Assembly: GCF_001411555.2 (NCBI RefSeq) | Contig: NC_049903.1 | Location: forward strand, 33,352,145-33,416,144 | Length of the DNA stretch: 64,000 nucleotides | Reading direction: 5' to 3' | Source: Juglans regia | Taxonomy: Eukaryota; Streptophyta; Magnoliopsida; Fagales; Juglandaceae | Shown here: positions 12,101 to 23,277 of the stretch, in pieces | Numbering within the stretch: position 1 is the first letter of the stretch | How the letters are laid out: each line of letters begins with the position of its first letter | Translations under genes and position numbers: made by a program | The notes under the pieces: generated by a model | What the model was told of the DNA's origin: nothing | Database searches by the model: none | The model's input: only the letters and a program-made list of their open reading frames with translations

Positions 12101-12655
12101 GTCTAAATATTGACCGGTACTTAAAACCAAACGAAAAGTTCCTATGGCTAAAACTTCAGCCTTATTATCGTTTCCCATAAAGATAAATCGTTCACTGGGG
12201 CTCGGTGTTTGGCTTGTAAGGTATCCCTGCATGGTTATAGAAACATGAACATTAGCACCTGAATCTAGCCACCAAGAATTAGTTGGAACATTTACAAGGT
12301 TTGATTCAAAACATACAAAGACAAGTGACTTACCTTTCTTTTCAAACCAAGTCTTACGTTTCAGACACTCAGCTTTCATGTGTCCATGCTTCCCACAAAA
12401 ATAGCATTTGCTACTATTATGTTGAACCTGATTAACTTTCTCAGGCTGCTTTCCTTTCGGTGGTCCAATTCGTTTCATCTTGCCATACTTGTGTTTTTTC
12501 TTTCCGGTTTCTTTGGTCACAAAATTAACAGAGTAATGACCTTGTTGTTTCAGTCTCGCTTCTTCCTGAACTACCATACTTGCCAACTCATTCACATTCC
12601 ATTTGTCTTTAATAAAATTATAATGCATTTGGAATAGACCATACTGAGGTGGCAA
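9101..12655 (-). CDS. copia pol polyprotein (zinc knuckle, protease, integrase, RT, RNase H)
   Basis: The frame is open for 1184 codons but begins with a TTG codon at a frameshift from gag, so it has no natural start of its own. Domains in order are a CCHC zinc knuckle (C84, C87, H92, C97) and an aspartic protease motif WWLDSGA (about 128-134). Integrase has the HHCC zinc motif (H275, H280, C306, C309) and acidic residues D335, D398 and E443. Reverse transcriptase spans about 678-920 with [12 protein letters not shown] and YVDD at 861-864. RNase H carries SDSDFAGC and KSTSGY. All catalytic motifs checked are present. Family knowledge: this polyprotein makes and inserts a DNA copy of the element RNA. 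With gag interrupted upstream, this copy is probably not autonomous, although pol could in principle act in trans if translated. Confidence 0.93.
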   Translation of the reverse strand: MPPQYGLFQMHYNFIKDKWNVNELASMVVQEEARLKQQGHYSVNFVTKETGKKKHKYGKMKRIGPPKGKQPEKVNQVQHNSSKCYFCGKHGHMKAECLKRKTWFEKKGKSLVFVCFESNLVNVPTNSWWLDSGANVHVSITMQGYLTSQTPSPSERFIFMGNDNKAEVLAIGTFRLVLSTGQYLDLHNIVYVPSVRRNLISLSRLDTDGYSFSFHNGSFNLFRNDLFIGSGFLSDGLYRLCLDNTFIKNTYTQYHETCIGTKRNIMNENSYDLWHKRLGHISKERLQRLVKEWILPHLDFTNFEVCVDCIKGKQTKHTKKGATRSKWLLEIIHTDICGPFSTEFFGGQKYFITFIDDFSRFGYIYLLHEKSQAVSVLEVFLMEVERQLDKKVKIIRSDRGGEYYGKYDESGRNPGPFAKLLEQRGIVAQYTMPGTPQQNGVAERRNRTLLDMVRSMVSNTTLPKSLWGEAIKTAMYILNRVPSKSVPKTPFELWIGRTPSLRYMHVWGCPAEARLYNLHERKLDPRTVSGYFIGYPERSKGYKFYCPNHSPRIVEIGNAKFIEFGEISGRIEPRDVIIEEVRIDVPIPTSSERIIVPLIDHHDDTLEHVNDYPSQNDNITDEPNSESPEQVVLRRSQRDRRPAISTDYVVYLQESEFDIRTSKDPLTFSQAIHENDSSKWIDAMKEELKSMDQNQVWDLVELPEGSKRVGCKWVFKTKRDSKDNIERYKARLDAKGFTQKENIDYKETFSPVSKKDSFRIIMALVAHYDLELHQMDVKTAFLNGSLDEEVYMEQPEGYSEKGKDHLVCKLKKSIYGLKQASRQWYLKFNDTITAFGFKENIVDRCIYLKVSGSKFIILILYVDDILLASSDLGLLYETKSFLSKNFEMKDMGEASFVIGIEIFRDRKQGLLGLSQKSYIERVLERFGMKSCSSLNTPISKGDKFSLSQCPKNEWERKEMAKIPYASVVGSLIYAQICTRPDISFAVGMLGRYQSNPRMSHWKAVKRVLRYLQGTKDYQLTFRRTDILEVTGYSDSDFAGCSDSRKSTSGYVFLLVGGAISWRSMKQTITASSTMEAEFVACFEATIHGLWLRNFISGLGVIDSIARPLRIYCDNSSVVFFSKNDRYSKGAKHMELKYLSVKEEVQKQTVSIEHISTMLMIADPLTKGLVAKLFKEHVDRMSLMI

Positions 12656-12659
12656 TGAG

Positions 12660-13180
12660 TTCAGAATAAACTGAACAATGAAAGACTACCTCAACTTTCA
12701 TTCCAAGAGTTTGTAATCTAGCGGCAATATTGGTCATTCCAAGGATATGCTCTTGCATTCCTTTAGCACCATCATATTTCATGGTGGTAAGTCTAGCCAT
12801 AAGTGTTCCTGCTAAAGATTTATCTGCGGACCTAAACCTCTCCTCAGCATTTTTCAAAAAAATTTGGGCTTCCTCAGCACTAGGGAGTGAATTTTTTATG
12901 TTTTCAGTTATGATCATTTTCATGAACATCAAACTCAGCCTATTTGATCTCTCTCATTGTTTATATGACTCTCTTTGATCTCTGTCACTATTCTCAGTGA
13001 TGGGTGGTGGTTTTGGACTCGTAAGTGATGAGTCCAAGTCAAGGACTCCTAAGGTGAATCTAACTCGCTCAACCCATTCAGAAAAATTAGAGCCAGTCAA
13101 AACAGGAACAGATGAAGTTTGTGAGTGTAGTGATGTAGGTACGCTTACTGCAAGAAAATTTTATCACATAATGCTTTGAG
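12660..13180 (-). pseudogene. copia gag, broken by one stop and one frameshift
   Basis: On the minus strand the gag N-terminal part contains a segment reading VPVLTGSNFSEWVERVRFTL, typical of Ty1/copia gag (substrate of the UBN2-type domain). It then meets an in-frame TGA at 12954-12956, which a single G-to-A change from TGG would explain. Reading resumes in the same frame with FRSADKSLAGTLMARLTTM and IAARLQTLGM. Close to 12690-12700 the coding sense shifts frame and continues into the pol frame ending at 9101. No convincing ATG was found upstream: the leader just before 13180 holds stops and a splice-acceptor-like TTTTCTTGCAG. Gag forms the virus-like particle, so its loss makes the copy dependent on relatives. 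Confidence 0.8.
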
Positions 13181-13220
13181 TTAGACACTTATAAATAATA
13201 ATCAGAATTTAAACAATTAT

Positions 13221-13456
13221 GGATAAACTAATAGTATCATCAAGACCCTCATTTGGGAGTAGATCTTAATACACAAAGTGTTCTCACCAGTATTAAATTC
13301 TGTGGATGAACTAGTTGTATCATCAGAATTCTCCTTTGGGAGTAAACTCTGATATACAAAGTGTTCCCTCCAATCTTTACTTTTGATGGATGAACTAGAA
13401 GTGTCATCAAGACCCTCATTTGAGAGTAGATCTTGACACACAAATTGTTCACTCCA
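13221..13456 (-). repeat. 83-84-bp tandem repeat in the copia leader
   Basis: Three imperfect copies (the last partial) start at 13221, 13304 and 13388, each beginning GGAT(A/G)AACTA and including a CTCATTTG(G/A)GAGTA(G/A)A block. The array lies between the gag region and the GC-rich leader on the element's transcribed strand. Short direct repeats also give shadow frames here, so the ORFs over this array are not genes. Confidence 0.85.
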
Positions 13457-13849
13457 TCATATCTACCTTACTATGGGTTTAATGATTTATCATAAAAATT
13501 AAGAAAATCTTGTACCTTTGGGCAACCAATATTTTCTTAATTTTTGAAGTAAATCATTTGCCCTATATTGGATAAAATATGCATGACATAATAATAGCCA
13601 AAATAAACAATTCATACATGTATTTAATAATATGCATAAAATCTAATTAATACATGTATATAATAATAACATGTTAATAAATTTAATACATGTCCTTAAC
13701 AATAATAACATGTATAAAATTCAATTTTATACCAACAATAACATGTCAATAAAAATTAATACATGTCTTTGACAATAATAACATGTATAAATAACAGAAA
13801 ATAAATTCCAGAATTTATTTTTTTTAATAAATAATATAAAAAATAATAA

Positions 13850-14640
13850 TAATCTGGCCGGTCCGGGTCTGGACCGGACCGGTACAGTAACCCGGGCCGA
13901 AACCCGGTTCAGTGTTGAGGCTGGTTAACACAGTAGGCCAGAATCCGGGCCTACTGTACAGGGCCCAATTCAATTCTGTTTTTTTTTTTATTATTATTCT
14001 TTTCCGAGATGGGCCTTTCTCTCGGGCTGGGCCAAGGCCCACGGCCCAGGCCCTTCACAAAACAGAAAGACCAAAAAACAAAATAAAAAACTCTCGTGCT
14101 GGGCCAAGGCCCACGGCCCAGACCCGTATCAATTATAAGAAACCCTACAGTTTCTTTCTCTCCCGCCCACATGAACACTGTTTTCTTTCTTCTGTGATGG
14201 GGCCGCAACTCACACAGACCAGCCTTCCAGCGCCATATTCCTTTCGGTACCGTGCGATGGTGGAAGTCATCGGCGAGGAAGAGACGGCATGGCGTTCCCA
14301 GCCTCCTCCCACCGCCGAGCTGCACTTCATTCACGGTTTCCCCTTCTTTTTTTTTTTTTTTTTACTGCTTTTCTCCACAAAATCGCTGCGTGCAGTGGGC
14401 TTGAGAGCCCTCTGCCGCGTTACAGAGATGCCGGCGAGGAGGTTCTCAGCCTCCTCGCAGCGCCGTCCTTCCTTAAGGCGGTCGAGATTTTAGTTAGGTA
14501 GGGACGGCACCCATTCGGGATTTCACAACCCACTGTGCCATCCCGTCCACATCCTTGTACAGCCGCGTGTCGTGACACCGGCCACCACTCACAGTGGTTC
14601 CACCATATACAGTGGTTCCACAACCTCAACCACACGGTTT
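13850..14640 (-). other. GC-rich leader block of the second copia element
   Basis: This 0.8-kb block is much richer in GC than the rest of the window. It contains a direct repeat of a 25-base GGCCCA/TGGGCC-rich module (around 14026 and 14100), a palindromic CCGGACCGGTACAG area near 13875, two T/A runs (13980, 14345) and a repeated GTGGTTCCAC motif near 14590-14625. No open frame has convincing protein character on either strand. It is inside the element (between PBS and gag), so it is part of the element's RNA, either leader expansion or captured host DNA. Confidence 0.6.
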
Positions 14641-14956
14641 CTCAATTTCACCCAGTGTTAACGGGGCTTTTGGCACAGATTTTTTTTTTTTTTAAAAACA
14701 CAGCAAGGTAAACAATACATAATATGTGAAATACGCCCAATCAAAAGCAGATGCAAAGCCGAAATACAATAATAGCTGTTAGTGCATCGTTTTTCATGTA
14801 ACACAGAATTAATGTTGAAAACATCATTATAAAATTTCTCTTCCAGATCATAAAATCAATGTTTTTAACCTTCCGTAATATGATAGAATCACAATATACG
14901 AAAACACATATTCACTGTATATTTTATCGAGATCATAAAAAATCTATCAACCTGAA

Positions 14957-14968
14957 GCTCTGATACCA
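14957..14968 (-). other. primer-binding site, initiator tRNA-Met type
   Basis: The plus strand GCTCTGATACCA is the reverse complement of TGGTATCAGAGC. It lies two bases inside the 5' LTR of the minus-strand element, which confirms the orientation. Confidence 0.92.
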
Positions 14969-14970
14969 CA

Positions 14971-15363
14971 TGTTAGATATTTTAACATGAACATTAATAA
15001 ATAGATCTTTGATTTTGTATGATCCACAATAATAAACAATAATAGTGAAAGACGTACATTTCTCCATCTGTTTGATGAAGAAATAAATCTGGCTATGAGA
15101 GAAGGATCACCCTAGCAACTTGCCTTACTAGTGTCTCCCAATGGCTAGAGGCACTCTAATGTTGTAGGTGTGAACCCTTTAACCCCTCAGTCCTATTTAT
15201 AGATTTCTGGCCATCATGAAATCTAAGTCTTTGAGTCAGACTATAATTAGAGATAAGAGTTAATCTTATCTCTTAGGAGTTTAAATCTCATTATAACTAA
15301 CACTATTTAAAACTCTATCAGATATAGATGAATAGGACATAAAGTTTAAATAAAATTCTTACA
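14971..15363 (-). repeat. 5' LTR of the second copia element
   Basis: It aligns with 8260-8655. Transcription from this LTR would run leftwards into the element, away from the gene at 15536. It is followed by the target duplication TTTTC (15364-15368). Confidence 0.93.
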
Positions 15364-15535
15364 TTTTCAAACCAGCACGTTAGAGTAAAGTGTGAAGAAG
15401 ATTTTTTCTTCTGAATGTGATAAATATCAAGTCCTGGAGCCCAAAGGAAAAAATCTAGAATCCATAAGGGGCGGGAAAGAGAGACTGACGAGGAAGGAAA
15501 GCAAAGAGAAACAAGATTACAGAAGAGCCGGGAAA

Positions 15536-17093
15536 ATGGAAGATCTACTAGGAGCTGAAAGCCTGGAGCATTCCATGAACCTCACACCAAAAGGAGGCTC
15601 CAAAGAGGTAGATGATAGTGAAGAGGAAGATGATAAGAAGGAAAATGAAGCTAAAGGAGGAAAAGAAAGGGCAAGTGGATTTATAAACCATCCTCTCTCT
15701 AACTTGGTGTCTGGAGGGGAAGGTCAAGAAGAAAAAACAAGTGAAAAAGATGATGAAGAGAAGAGAGGCATCGTGAGTGAGGAGGGTGTTGATCATGATG
15801 ATAAGGGAGGTGGGTTTATAAGCCATCTTATCTCCAACTTGCTCTCTTCCCATAGTCCGAAAGCAGGGAAAGATAGTAAACAAAAGGTGGAAGCTTTCGA
15901 AGGTGACAATAGGGTCTCTAAAGCAGAGGAAGATGCAGGTAGTGATAGTAATGGTGTAGGGCTCCAGAAAGGGAAGTCACAAGAGGAAAGTGGTGGTGGA
16001 GGTATCATCGAAAACCTAGTCTCCCATTTGCCTGCTCCACTTCAAGGTAAATTATTTTAGCCATTATGCATTTACGGCAATATTAGACTGTTTTGGGTAA
16101 AATCAACAAAATAAAGTACCATTTACAATTTTCTTTTTTACTATGACTTGATATTCCAATTTCCAACATTTTTATGGGATGCTGTCAGATATGAAACTTC
16201 ATAGTTCATCCGAGACTTGGGACTCGTTTTGAGTTCTCTATGTCATCAAGGGTTTTATTATCTTTATTATGATGAAGATAATCTTATGGCAAACGGACGG
16301 AGATTACAAAGTCCAAGAATATATCTTGGCAATCCCGGGGACAACCACCCCTATACAAAGCAACTGGGCAACACAAAATCATGCTAGACCATTAATTAGA
16401 ACAGACCCACAAAACAAAGCCAAGATTACCCATAGGCCATAAACCGTGTGTTCTTAACAAACCAACAGCATTAACAAGGCCCATGCATGCATCAATAGCA
16501 GCAGAAACAATAATCTAGCAATTCTTAACAAAGCCTGCATATTAGTAAGAACGTTCCCAGCCCCAGAAGCCAGTCAAGATACAACAGTCAACACACATTG
16601 ACCTGATAACGCATCAATAACATAGGCAGTGGCTCCCCTCCATCGAAGCGACATCCATCCATCCACTAAAATAGCTCCTTTATCCCTACTGGATAAAAGA
16701 AATTAGTCCCCAAGTATCAATCAATCCATTATTCAGTGAATTTTTAAGAAAGCCTTCATAGAGCCGATTCTTATCATCACATAGTTTAGTATTTTCATTG
16801 GAACATCAGCATTTATTGTGTGCTTTTCAGTAAAGGATTTCAGGTTCCAATCTTTCCAAATGAAGTAGCAAATCCTGCCAACATCAGCCTTGCCTTCAGG
16901 GACAGCAACGATTTACCCTCAAGTTTATTAGGGAAATTTCTTTAGATATATGTAATCTTTTCAACATGATTTAGCCTAGTTGAATGTGTTCTGTGCATAG
17001 ATTGACATTTTGATATGATCTTAATGACCAGATGATGTGGCTACCACGCCGGACGAGGCCTCCATACTAATTCACTCCATCATTCATGACTGA
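15536..17093 (+). CDS. small acidic plant protein with three GGFI-type repeats, unknown function
   Basis: Two exons, 15536-16046 and 17032-17093, encode 190 residues; donor CAAG|GTAAAT, acceptor TGACCAG. The first ATG with a good context (GAAAATGGAAG) is 15536; the frame is open further upstream but only from a GTG. The protein is rich in Glu, Asp, Lys, Gly and Ser, without a signal peptide or membrane span. It carries three spaced hydrophobic motifs: SGFINHPLSNLVS, GGFISHLISNLLS and GGIIENLVSHLP. The short second exon gives a conserved-looking tail, DDVATTPDEASILIHSIIHD. I recall uncharacterised plant proteins with this arrangement but know no function. The repeats may be amphipathic interaction motifs in an otherwise disordered chain. 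The second copia element ends 172 bp before the ATG, so promoter sequences have been moved or replaced. Confidence 0.7.
16270..16890 (-). mobile_element. possible decayed retroelement remnant inside the intron
   Basis: The 985-bp intron of the preceding gene contains a less AT-rich 0.6-kb block. Read on the minus strand it has broken coding-like pieces (for example ICYFIWKDWNLKS) and an end with an AATAAAG-type tail near 16265. This is compatible with a 5'-truncated LINE 3' end, but no diagnostic motif survives. It may be ordinary intron. Confidence 0.25.
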
Positions 17094-18469
17094 GAAGAGC
17101 ACACACCTGGCATTGATTTTTAGGATTGCTCATTTAGAAACGCTAGACTGCCATTCGATGTATTTCATCTTTCATTTTCTTTTGTTTGTATAATACTTTT
17201 TTTCCCTCTCATTTGTTAAGATAGTCTTTTGGAGTTGCGAAAGATCTTTTCCCTACTCTGTTGTTGCCATTGGCGCTTGAATCTTTTAGTTTGCTCTTAT
17301 TGGAAAAGCAGTTTGGCCTTCACACACTCTCTTATGGTGATTATTTTAAGCACTGGTCTCAATGGTTGTAATGCATGTTAGATGGGATTGCCTGAAAATT
17401 AATCAGGTATTAAAGAACTGAGAATCTCGTACCTACTGCACGTGTAGTGGCGGGGTGTTCTTTTTCCTAATCAAGCTGCCATATTAGAATAAAAACAAAT
17501 ATTTTAAACCGATATCAGTTATGGGAGATCTTTCCTGTAACAGAAAGTTAGCAGGCAAGGAAGAGTTCATAATGTCATGCTTCAGAACATGGAGTTGGAG
17601 GGCGCTCACTGTGCAATGTGATGCGCACATTGGGTTATCATAGAGTAGGATGGGGTTGTGCTTGCTACGGATCTGATCAGAGTTATCTCCTAGCCTATGA
17701 AAGAACTTTAATTTCGAACCTGAAAGTTCTTTTAGGATTCTATATCGGATATCATTGTCCGGGGATGTTTTTTTTATTCGTCCAAAGAGTGATTGGGAGA
17801 CCAAGATTTGATCTTGGCAGTTGAGATTTTGAGTTATAAGCAAATTAAGAGCATTGCACTGCCAAGAATGAAAAGAAAAGGAGATAGGAATTTCTTTAAA
17901 GGCATTGAAGAACTGAGATGGAACATTTTGGTACATTGACCGAGTTAACACCATAGATTGAAATCGTAGTCCTGCGATCCTACCTTAGGATCGACTGATC
18001 GGTTTTCTTGTGAGTAGGTTAAGCGATACTGTCAAGGCTGACATGATGGCAGAAGGAACCACATTGCCTTGTGGGGCGGTTGACACCAGCCAAAACTATC
18101 AGAGAGCGATGGGACACAATGTCGCCTTTGTGTACTGTTTGTGATTGAAGTTGAAGAAGAGAGCCCCGAAATATCTATTCATGCAATGAATAGAAATTTG
18201 TTGGGGATTTAACAAAACTTCAAATATAACAAGTTTAATGTAATAATTAATATAACATATTCTGCTATTATTACAGCTGAGATCAATCCTAATATTTCAC
18301 AAAGGAGTTTAATGTATATAGCTGTAACAAGTCTTATTCTCTCGGATTTTTCACTCTAATCATCTTCACCTAAACAGTTACCATACAAATAAAACCACTT
18401 CAGCAGTACGGAGTAGACTGTAACCAAGAGCTAAAACAACACCATGATTCTTCAAAATGCCTCTTCACC
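17094..18469. other. intergenic region between convergent genes, with an unplaced minus-strand frame
   Basis: This is the space between two convergently transcribed genes, the acidic-protein gene (+) and ferritin (-); 3' UTRs of both must lie here. A 156-codon open frame on the minus strand (17484-17954) begins MVLTRSMYQN. It matches no family I recognise and has no splice or conserved motif, so I do not annotate it as a gene. Confidence 0.4.
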
Positions 18470-21203
18470 CTAATGGAGGAGCATCTGATCAAAGTGCCAC
18501 ACTCCTGCAAGCCACCAAATAATAAATGCACTTCAAAAAACTGAAAAGGAGGGGAAGGAGGGGATTGAGGAAGAAGAATGAAAAAAAAAGGGCAGTGAAT
18601 TGTCAATCTTTGAAATCTGAATCATACCGTGTCCTTTACCGACCATCCTCAATTGAGCAACATACTCTGATATCTTCTTAATGGCTTCAACCTATAAAAT
18701 AACCAGGAAATACGTTTTTCAAACACAAATATACGACGTCTTTCATCCTTCTTTATTGTTTGTTTGTGTTTTCTTGCTTTTTAGGAAATTAAGGACAAGA
18801 GATTCTTTTAAGGCACCATTTAGACAAAAAAGAAATTGCTTATTTCATCGCCAGGGCATTACAGACTATGAAGAAATGAACTCAAGGTTCACCTGCTCTG
18901 TTAAAAACTCGCTCTCAATGAATTCTGTCATTTGGGGGTCATTGTTACAATCTGCTACCTGTCGTTCGTAAAAAAAACAAAAACAAAAAGGGTTATCTCA
19001 TTGGAGAAACAAGTTACAAGGGTAAACAATGCTAAAATGACCCAGAAAGGTGAATGCGTATATTACATTGTGCAAGCTCAGAAGCTTCTCGTTCGTTAAC
19101 TTCTCCAAAGCCAATGCCAATTCCATAGCTGAAACAAAAGCGAGGTACCAAGTTGTTGGAATGAGTAAATTGCATCATTTGCTCGAAATATAAACACAGA
19201 TTGTCGCCTCCATGCAATTAATGAAAACATATATAGCTAAAAGGGCAAAGTCTCTCGGAAATGGCAGAAGAAGTTGGTTGCCCACTCGTGTTCATTTCCT
19301 TTTGGCAATTGATCAACTTTATCGAATCAAAAGAAAAGGCAATTGATCTCTGTCTGTAAAGCAGAGATATTGAACTGTCAAACCATATTTCTTACACATC
19401 TATATGCATGATGATCGAGGACAGGTGAAGAATCTCACCATACAAAGCATCTCCTTTCTCCGCATGCTCGAATTCTGATGGGGGCGTTACTATACAGTGT
19501 AGTAGTACTTTTCCACCGCGTATGTTCTAATTAATTACGACAGCATGCAGTACTGTTAGATCTTCCAACCAGGGACAAAACCACATTAAAAAGAAACCAT
19601 CTTTTCAAGACTTTTGGGACCAACCTGGTATTTGATCAACTTTTCAGCATGCTCTCTTTCTTCTTCACTTGATTCCTTGAAAAACCTGATCATCACAACA
19701 AATTAATTAGCCAGCCATGCATTAACTCGTATGAATACATCAATAAATCACAAGTCGAAATAGGGCTGTTTTTTACTTGGCGAGACCCTTGAGAGCTATG
19801 TTGTCCCTGTCGAAGTACGCAAACATGGCATGGTACACATATGACACATTGTATTCCACACTGTAACACAAGGGAATTAGAACAGCATGAGAAAAAACGA
19901 GAAATCCGTATAGAAAAGAGTACTAACTTCTAAGAATAAAGAAATGAGAAATGATTTGTAAAAGTGTAAATAGACAAATTTCATACAAGCTATTGTAAAA
20001 AAAAGTAAACCATAATATAGAAATAACTATTATTTATTAGTGAGATCCATAAAAAAAACTTTACACAGAGTCACTTTTGCGTACTCTTTGCTCACTATAC
20101 CAATATAATTAACTGCATCATTTTTTTAAATAAAAAAATAATTATTTTAACCAATCACATCTATAAAATATGCAAAGAATATATAAAAGTGAATGATTGT
20201 ACATAATAAAATTTTTTATAAAAAAAGAATATGTCACTTATCTATTTGAGACTTATGCCTAACATTACTCAAAGATGCCTGCCGTTAAAACTGAAATTGA
20301 TTAATATAAATATATTAGCTTTTGACAATAAATTGCTCTAATACCACCTGAAATCGATCCTCACTAATTCCAAAATGTTAAATCATCGGTACAGTTCAAT
20401 TTCACCTGTATTTTCCATCCACTCTGTTGAGATATTAAATAAATAATAATTTTTTTTTATCAATTTAAATTTTTGAGATAAATAAAAATTTCACATGATA
20501 TCAAAACAAATCATGTATTTAAAATCCTGATTCTACACTATCCTATTTAATTAAATATTTTTCATATTAGACCAGTATTGAGAGAGTCTGATCATGAGCA
20601 TCATCATCATCACATATAAAATAAATAATAAAATTTACATACATAAAATTTTTGGACAAGGTCTATATACCGCAAGACTATCTTCATATGATATTATCAA
20701 TCGACAATCAGAACAATTTTTATCTTTTAGAACTAGAAATTTAAGAGAAATCAAGCAGCATTTTTCATTATATATACGAAAGAAGATGCAGAGAGATATG
20801 CAAACAGAAGGATAACAAACAAAAAATATATGTATATATATACGCACTTGATCTGCTCATTGATGGCCGCTTCACACTCCTTTAAATAGCCCTGCCGAGC
20901 GATGGAAACATGAGGGGACACCGGGACAACATGAGCGTCCTTCTTGAGCTCTTCAAATGGCTGAAACAACACTCCAGTGAGAGGTGCATCAACTATCTCG
21001 CTTGATGAAGAAACAACGAATTTGTTACTTCCTCTTTGGCTAAAGTTTACAGAAGCAGTGGACGAAGAGAAAGGATAGTTCAAGGAAGACACAGATGATG
21101 GAGCCGTCCTAGTTGTGAAAAGAAATGAGCTTCTATGTCCATGAGCATCCCCTCTCATGGAAGAGAGAGAAGAGGCTGAAACTGAAAAGGGTCTCAGAAA
21201 CAT
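18470..21203 (-). CDS. plastid ferritin, eight exons
   Basis: Ferritin assembles into a 24-subunit shell that oxidises and stores iron in plastids. Exons on the minus strand are 20848-21203, 19777-19860, 19625-19685, 19439-19526, 19067-19128, 18893-18958, 18628-18691 and 18470-18504, all with GT-AG junctions, giving 271 residues. Residues 1 to about 66 are a Ser/Thr-rich plastid transit peptide. The plant-specific extension follows ([19 protein letters not shown]). The four-helix core has ferroxidase residues E121 (in [13 protein letters not shown]), E155, E156 and H159 (EEREHAEK). Later helices include [20 protein letters not shown] and [20 protein letters not shown]. The C terminus is [11 protein letters not shown]. 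An (AG)n tract lies in the probable 5' UTR (21291-21303). I saw no clear iron-dependent regulatory element upstream. The eight-exon structure is that of known plant ferritin genes. Confidence 0.96.
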
Positions 21204-23244
21204 TGTTAATTGCGGGACGCTTGGAATTTCAGAACAGAGAAATTGATTGTTGAGAAGAACGGAAATGAAGAAGCGTTCAGCGAGGCAGAAAGAGAGAGAG
21301 AGACATCATGTATTTAGTGGTGGTGAAGAACTGCTTGAAGAATTCAAGATGGAATGGGCTTTTTTTGAACCGTAGGATCAATTGCAACGTGGATTGCTGT
21401 AGTTGGAACACGTATTGGGGCGTGTGGAGAACTCGTGGGTCTTATCTAGTGCTTGGAATATTGCAAAATATCCGGTCCACGTTGCAATCTCAACTTCCCC
21501 CAAAATCCTTCCATCTTTAACCCTTTCTGAATCGCTCGAGCCTCAAATGTTCCGACACTCGCGTCTTGACGTTGAGAACCGAATCAGAGAACGATGCAAA
21601 ATAAATTATTTTAATTTTTATCGTAATTTTTTAAAATAATATTACATATATAATTATAAAATATATAAATATTATACAATCATTTAAAAAAGTTATTATT
21701 AAAAAATTAATTAATTTTATATAAATTCTATATTTTTTTTAAAATACTTACACACAGTTACGTACTCATAACTGTAAATATTATTTTTTAAATTTTATTA
21801 TTAAAAGATATTTTAGCATTCTCATTATTTATGAAAATTTGCATTCTTCTATTTAAAATGTTCCATACTAATTATTATTTGGAAACTCAATATAGTTTTA
21901 ATAAAAAATAATATTTACAGTTTATTTAAAGAAAATAAAATAAAAAAATCATCCAACTTCAACGGAAAGTTTTCATTTCACAATCCACTGAGATTTGGTT
22001 ACCAGATGCTGATGTTTTAGGGCGAGTACGCCTTCTTCATCAGTCTGCGACTATAAAAGTTTGAATTGGGAATCACCATCTTCCAGCTAAGGTTGGACTA
22101 CATCATTAATTTTTTGTCTTGATACCGAGTTTTCCGCCGCCGTCGCTTTACTAGAAACTTTTGTTGGTACACTTTTCCACGGACTCCTAAATCTTGGGCT
22201 TTTAATCTATCAGCCCACCCAAAAAATAAATGAATGGGCCACATCTGTCCAGTTTAATCCAGCCCATATTTCCCAAAAAAGGAAATTCATCTCTTTGGCA
22301 TTGTCTTCTTAATTCTGCGCTTTATTTGTTGACCTATACTATTTACAAGATGGTATTTAAATAGAATTATTTTTATTTTTTCACGTCATTTCAATAGTAA
22401 GATTTGATTTATAAAATTTAAAATTTATTTTTTAAATTACATTATACCGTATAAACATTTTATTTAATATGATCATGATAATAGAATTTTTCAAATAAAT
22501 ATATTGTTATTGCGAGACCTATGATAACTATATATATAAAAAAAAAAGTCAAAACAAAAGTGATTTTTTAAGGTAGTTAGTGTAAAAGGCGTTAACATCA
22601 GTAGTGTGCAGTGCGTATCGATATTTATTTGTCCCGAGTGCAGACAATTATTGTGCATTTATGCAGACTTAGAAGTTAGAACAGAATTAAAAAGAACAAA
22701 AAAAAAAAAAAAAAGAAGAAGAAAAAGAACAAAGCAATTCCAAAAAGGACACGATTAATCAAGATTGTGTTATTACCAATCCATATGAGATTCCATGGTT
22801 TGTAGCTGTTTCAACAGTACCAGTTTTGAATGACTTGCTATTATTCTTTCTTTCTTACGGGTTCTAGATCTACTAACAAGTCATGACATTAAGCATCCTA
22901 TTTCTCTTGCTGCTGTACGATATTCAGATGTTGTTCGAATAAATAATAGGTCTGCAGGTTGTCCAAGCATATATATATATATATCTTGAAGTTTAGTTTG
23001 AGGAAGCCATGCATCAGCATGCAGTAAACTACTTTTGAAAAGTGAATATATAGGAATTTTCACAATCTTCCTCCTTGATCAAGTAGTACTTTTCGGCCTG
23101 GTCATTATATATATATTTTCCAGATGCATATATAACATAGTGCAGCAGTGACTAATGATTTGGGTGCAAAAAGCAGGCAAAGAGGCTGGCCGCCTGCCAC
23201 GGGCGACCTTGGCCGGACTAGGTGCACCCATCAGATAGTAAAGT

Positions 23245-23277
23245 GAAGAAGAAGAAGAAGAAGAAGAAGAAGAAGAA
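23245..23277. repeat. (GAA)n microsatellite
   Basis: About ten or eleven uninterrupted GAA units between the ferritin and mitoferrin genes. Confidence 0.95.

Larger units (their letters stand above)
8260..15363 (-). mobile_element. Ty1/copia LTR retrotransposon, 7.1 kb, minus strand, 5-bp TSD
   Basis: Direct repeats 8260-8655 and 14971-15363 are the two LTRs, both reading TGTTAG...TTACA on the plus strand. The 5-bp duplication TTTTC flanks the element exactly (8255-8259 and 15364-15368). The primer-binding site and polypurine tract lie at the inner LTR edges in minus orientation. Interior order on the minus strand is: long 5' leader (about 1.8 kb), gag (broken), then one long frame with zinc knuckle, protease, integrase, reverse transcriptase and RNase H. 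The LTRs differ by only several percent by eye, so it is younger than the element at 2164. Its 7.1 kb exceeds the roughly 5 kb usual for plant copia because of the leader. The lineage is not assigned with confidence. Confidence 0.95.

Noticed and set aside
13912..14493. 193-codon plus-strand frame in the copia leader
   Set aside because: It runs through GC-rich repeats and homopolymer T, including a poly-Phe stretch; no protein character.
15392..15535. Upstream extension of the acidic-protein frame
   Set aside because: The frame is open, but it starts with GTG at 15392 and the first ATG is 15536; the extension lies in the 172 bp next to the LTR.
17484..17954. 156-codon open frame on the minus strand
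   Set aside because: No recognised motif, no splice or regulatory support, and it lies between two convergent genes; treated as a chance frame.
18400..18606. Long frame after ferritin exon 7
   Set aside because: It is read-through of intron 7; splicing at 18627/18504 restores the conserved [11 protein letters not shown] end.
20594..20847. Frames over ferritin intron 1
   Set aside because: AT-rich intron sequence; the plus frame and the minus read-through past the donor at 20847 are not coding.
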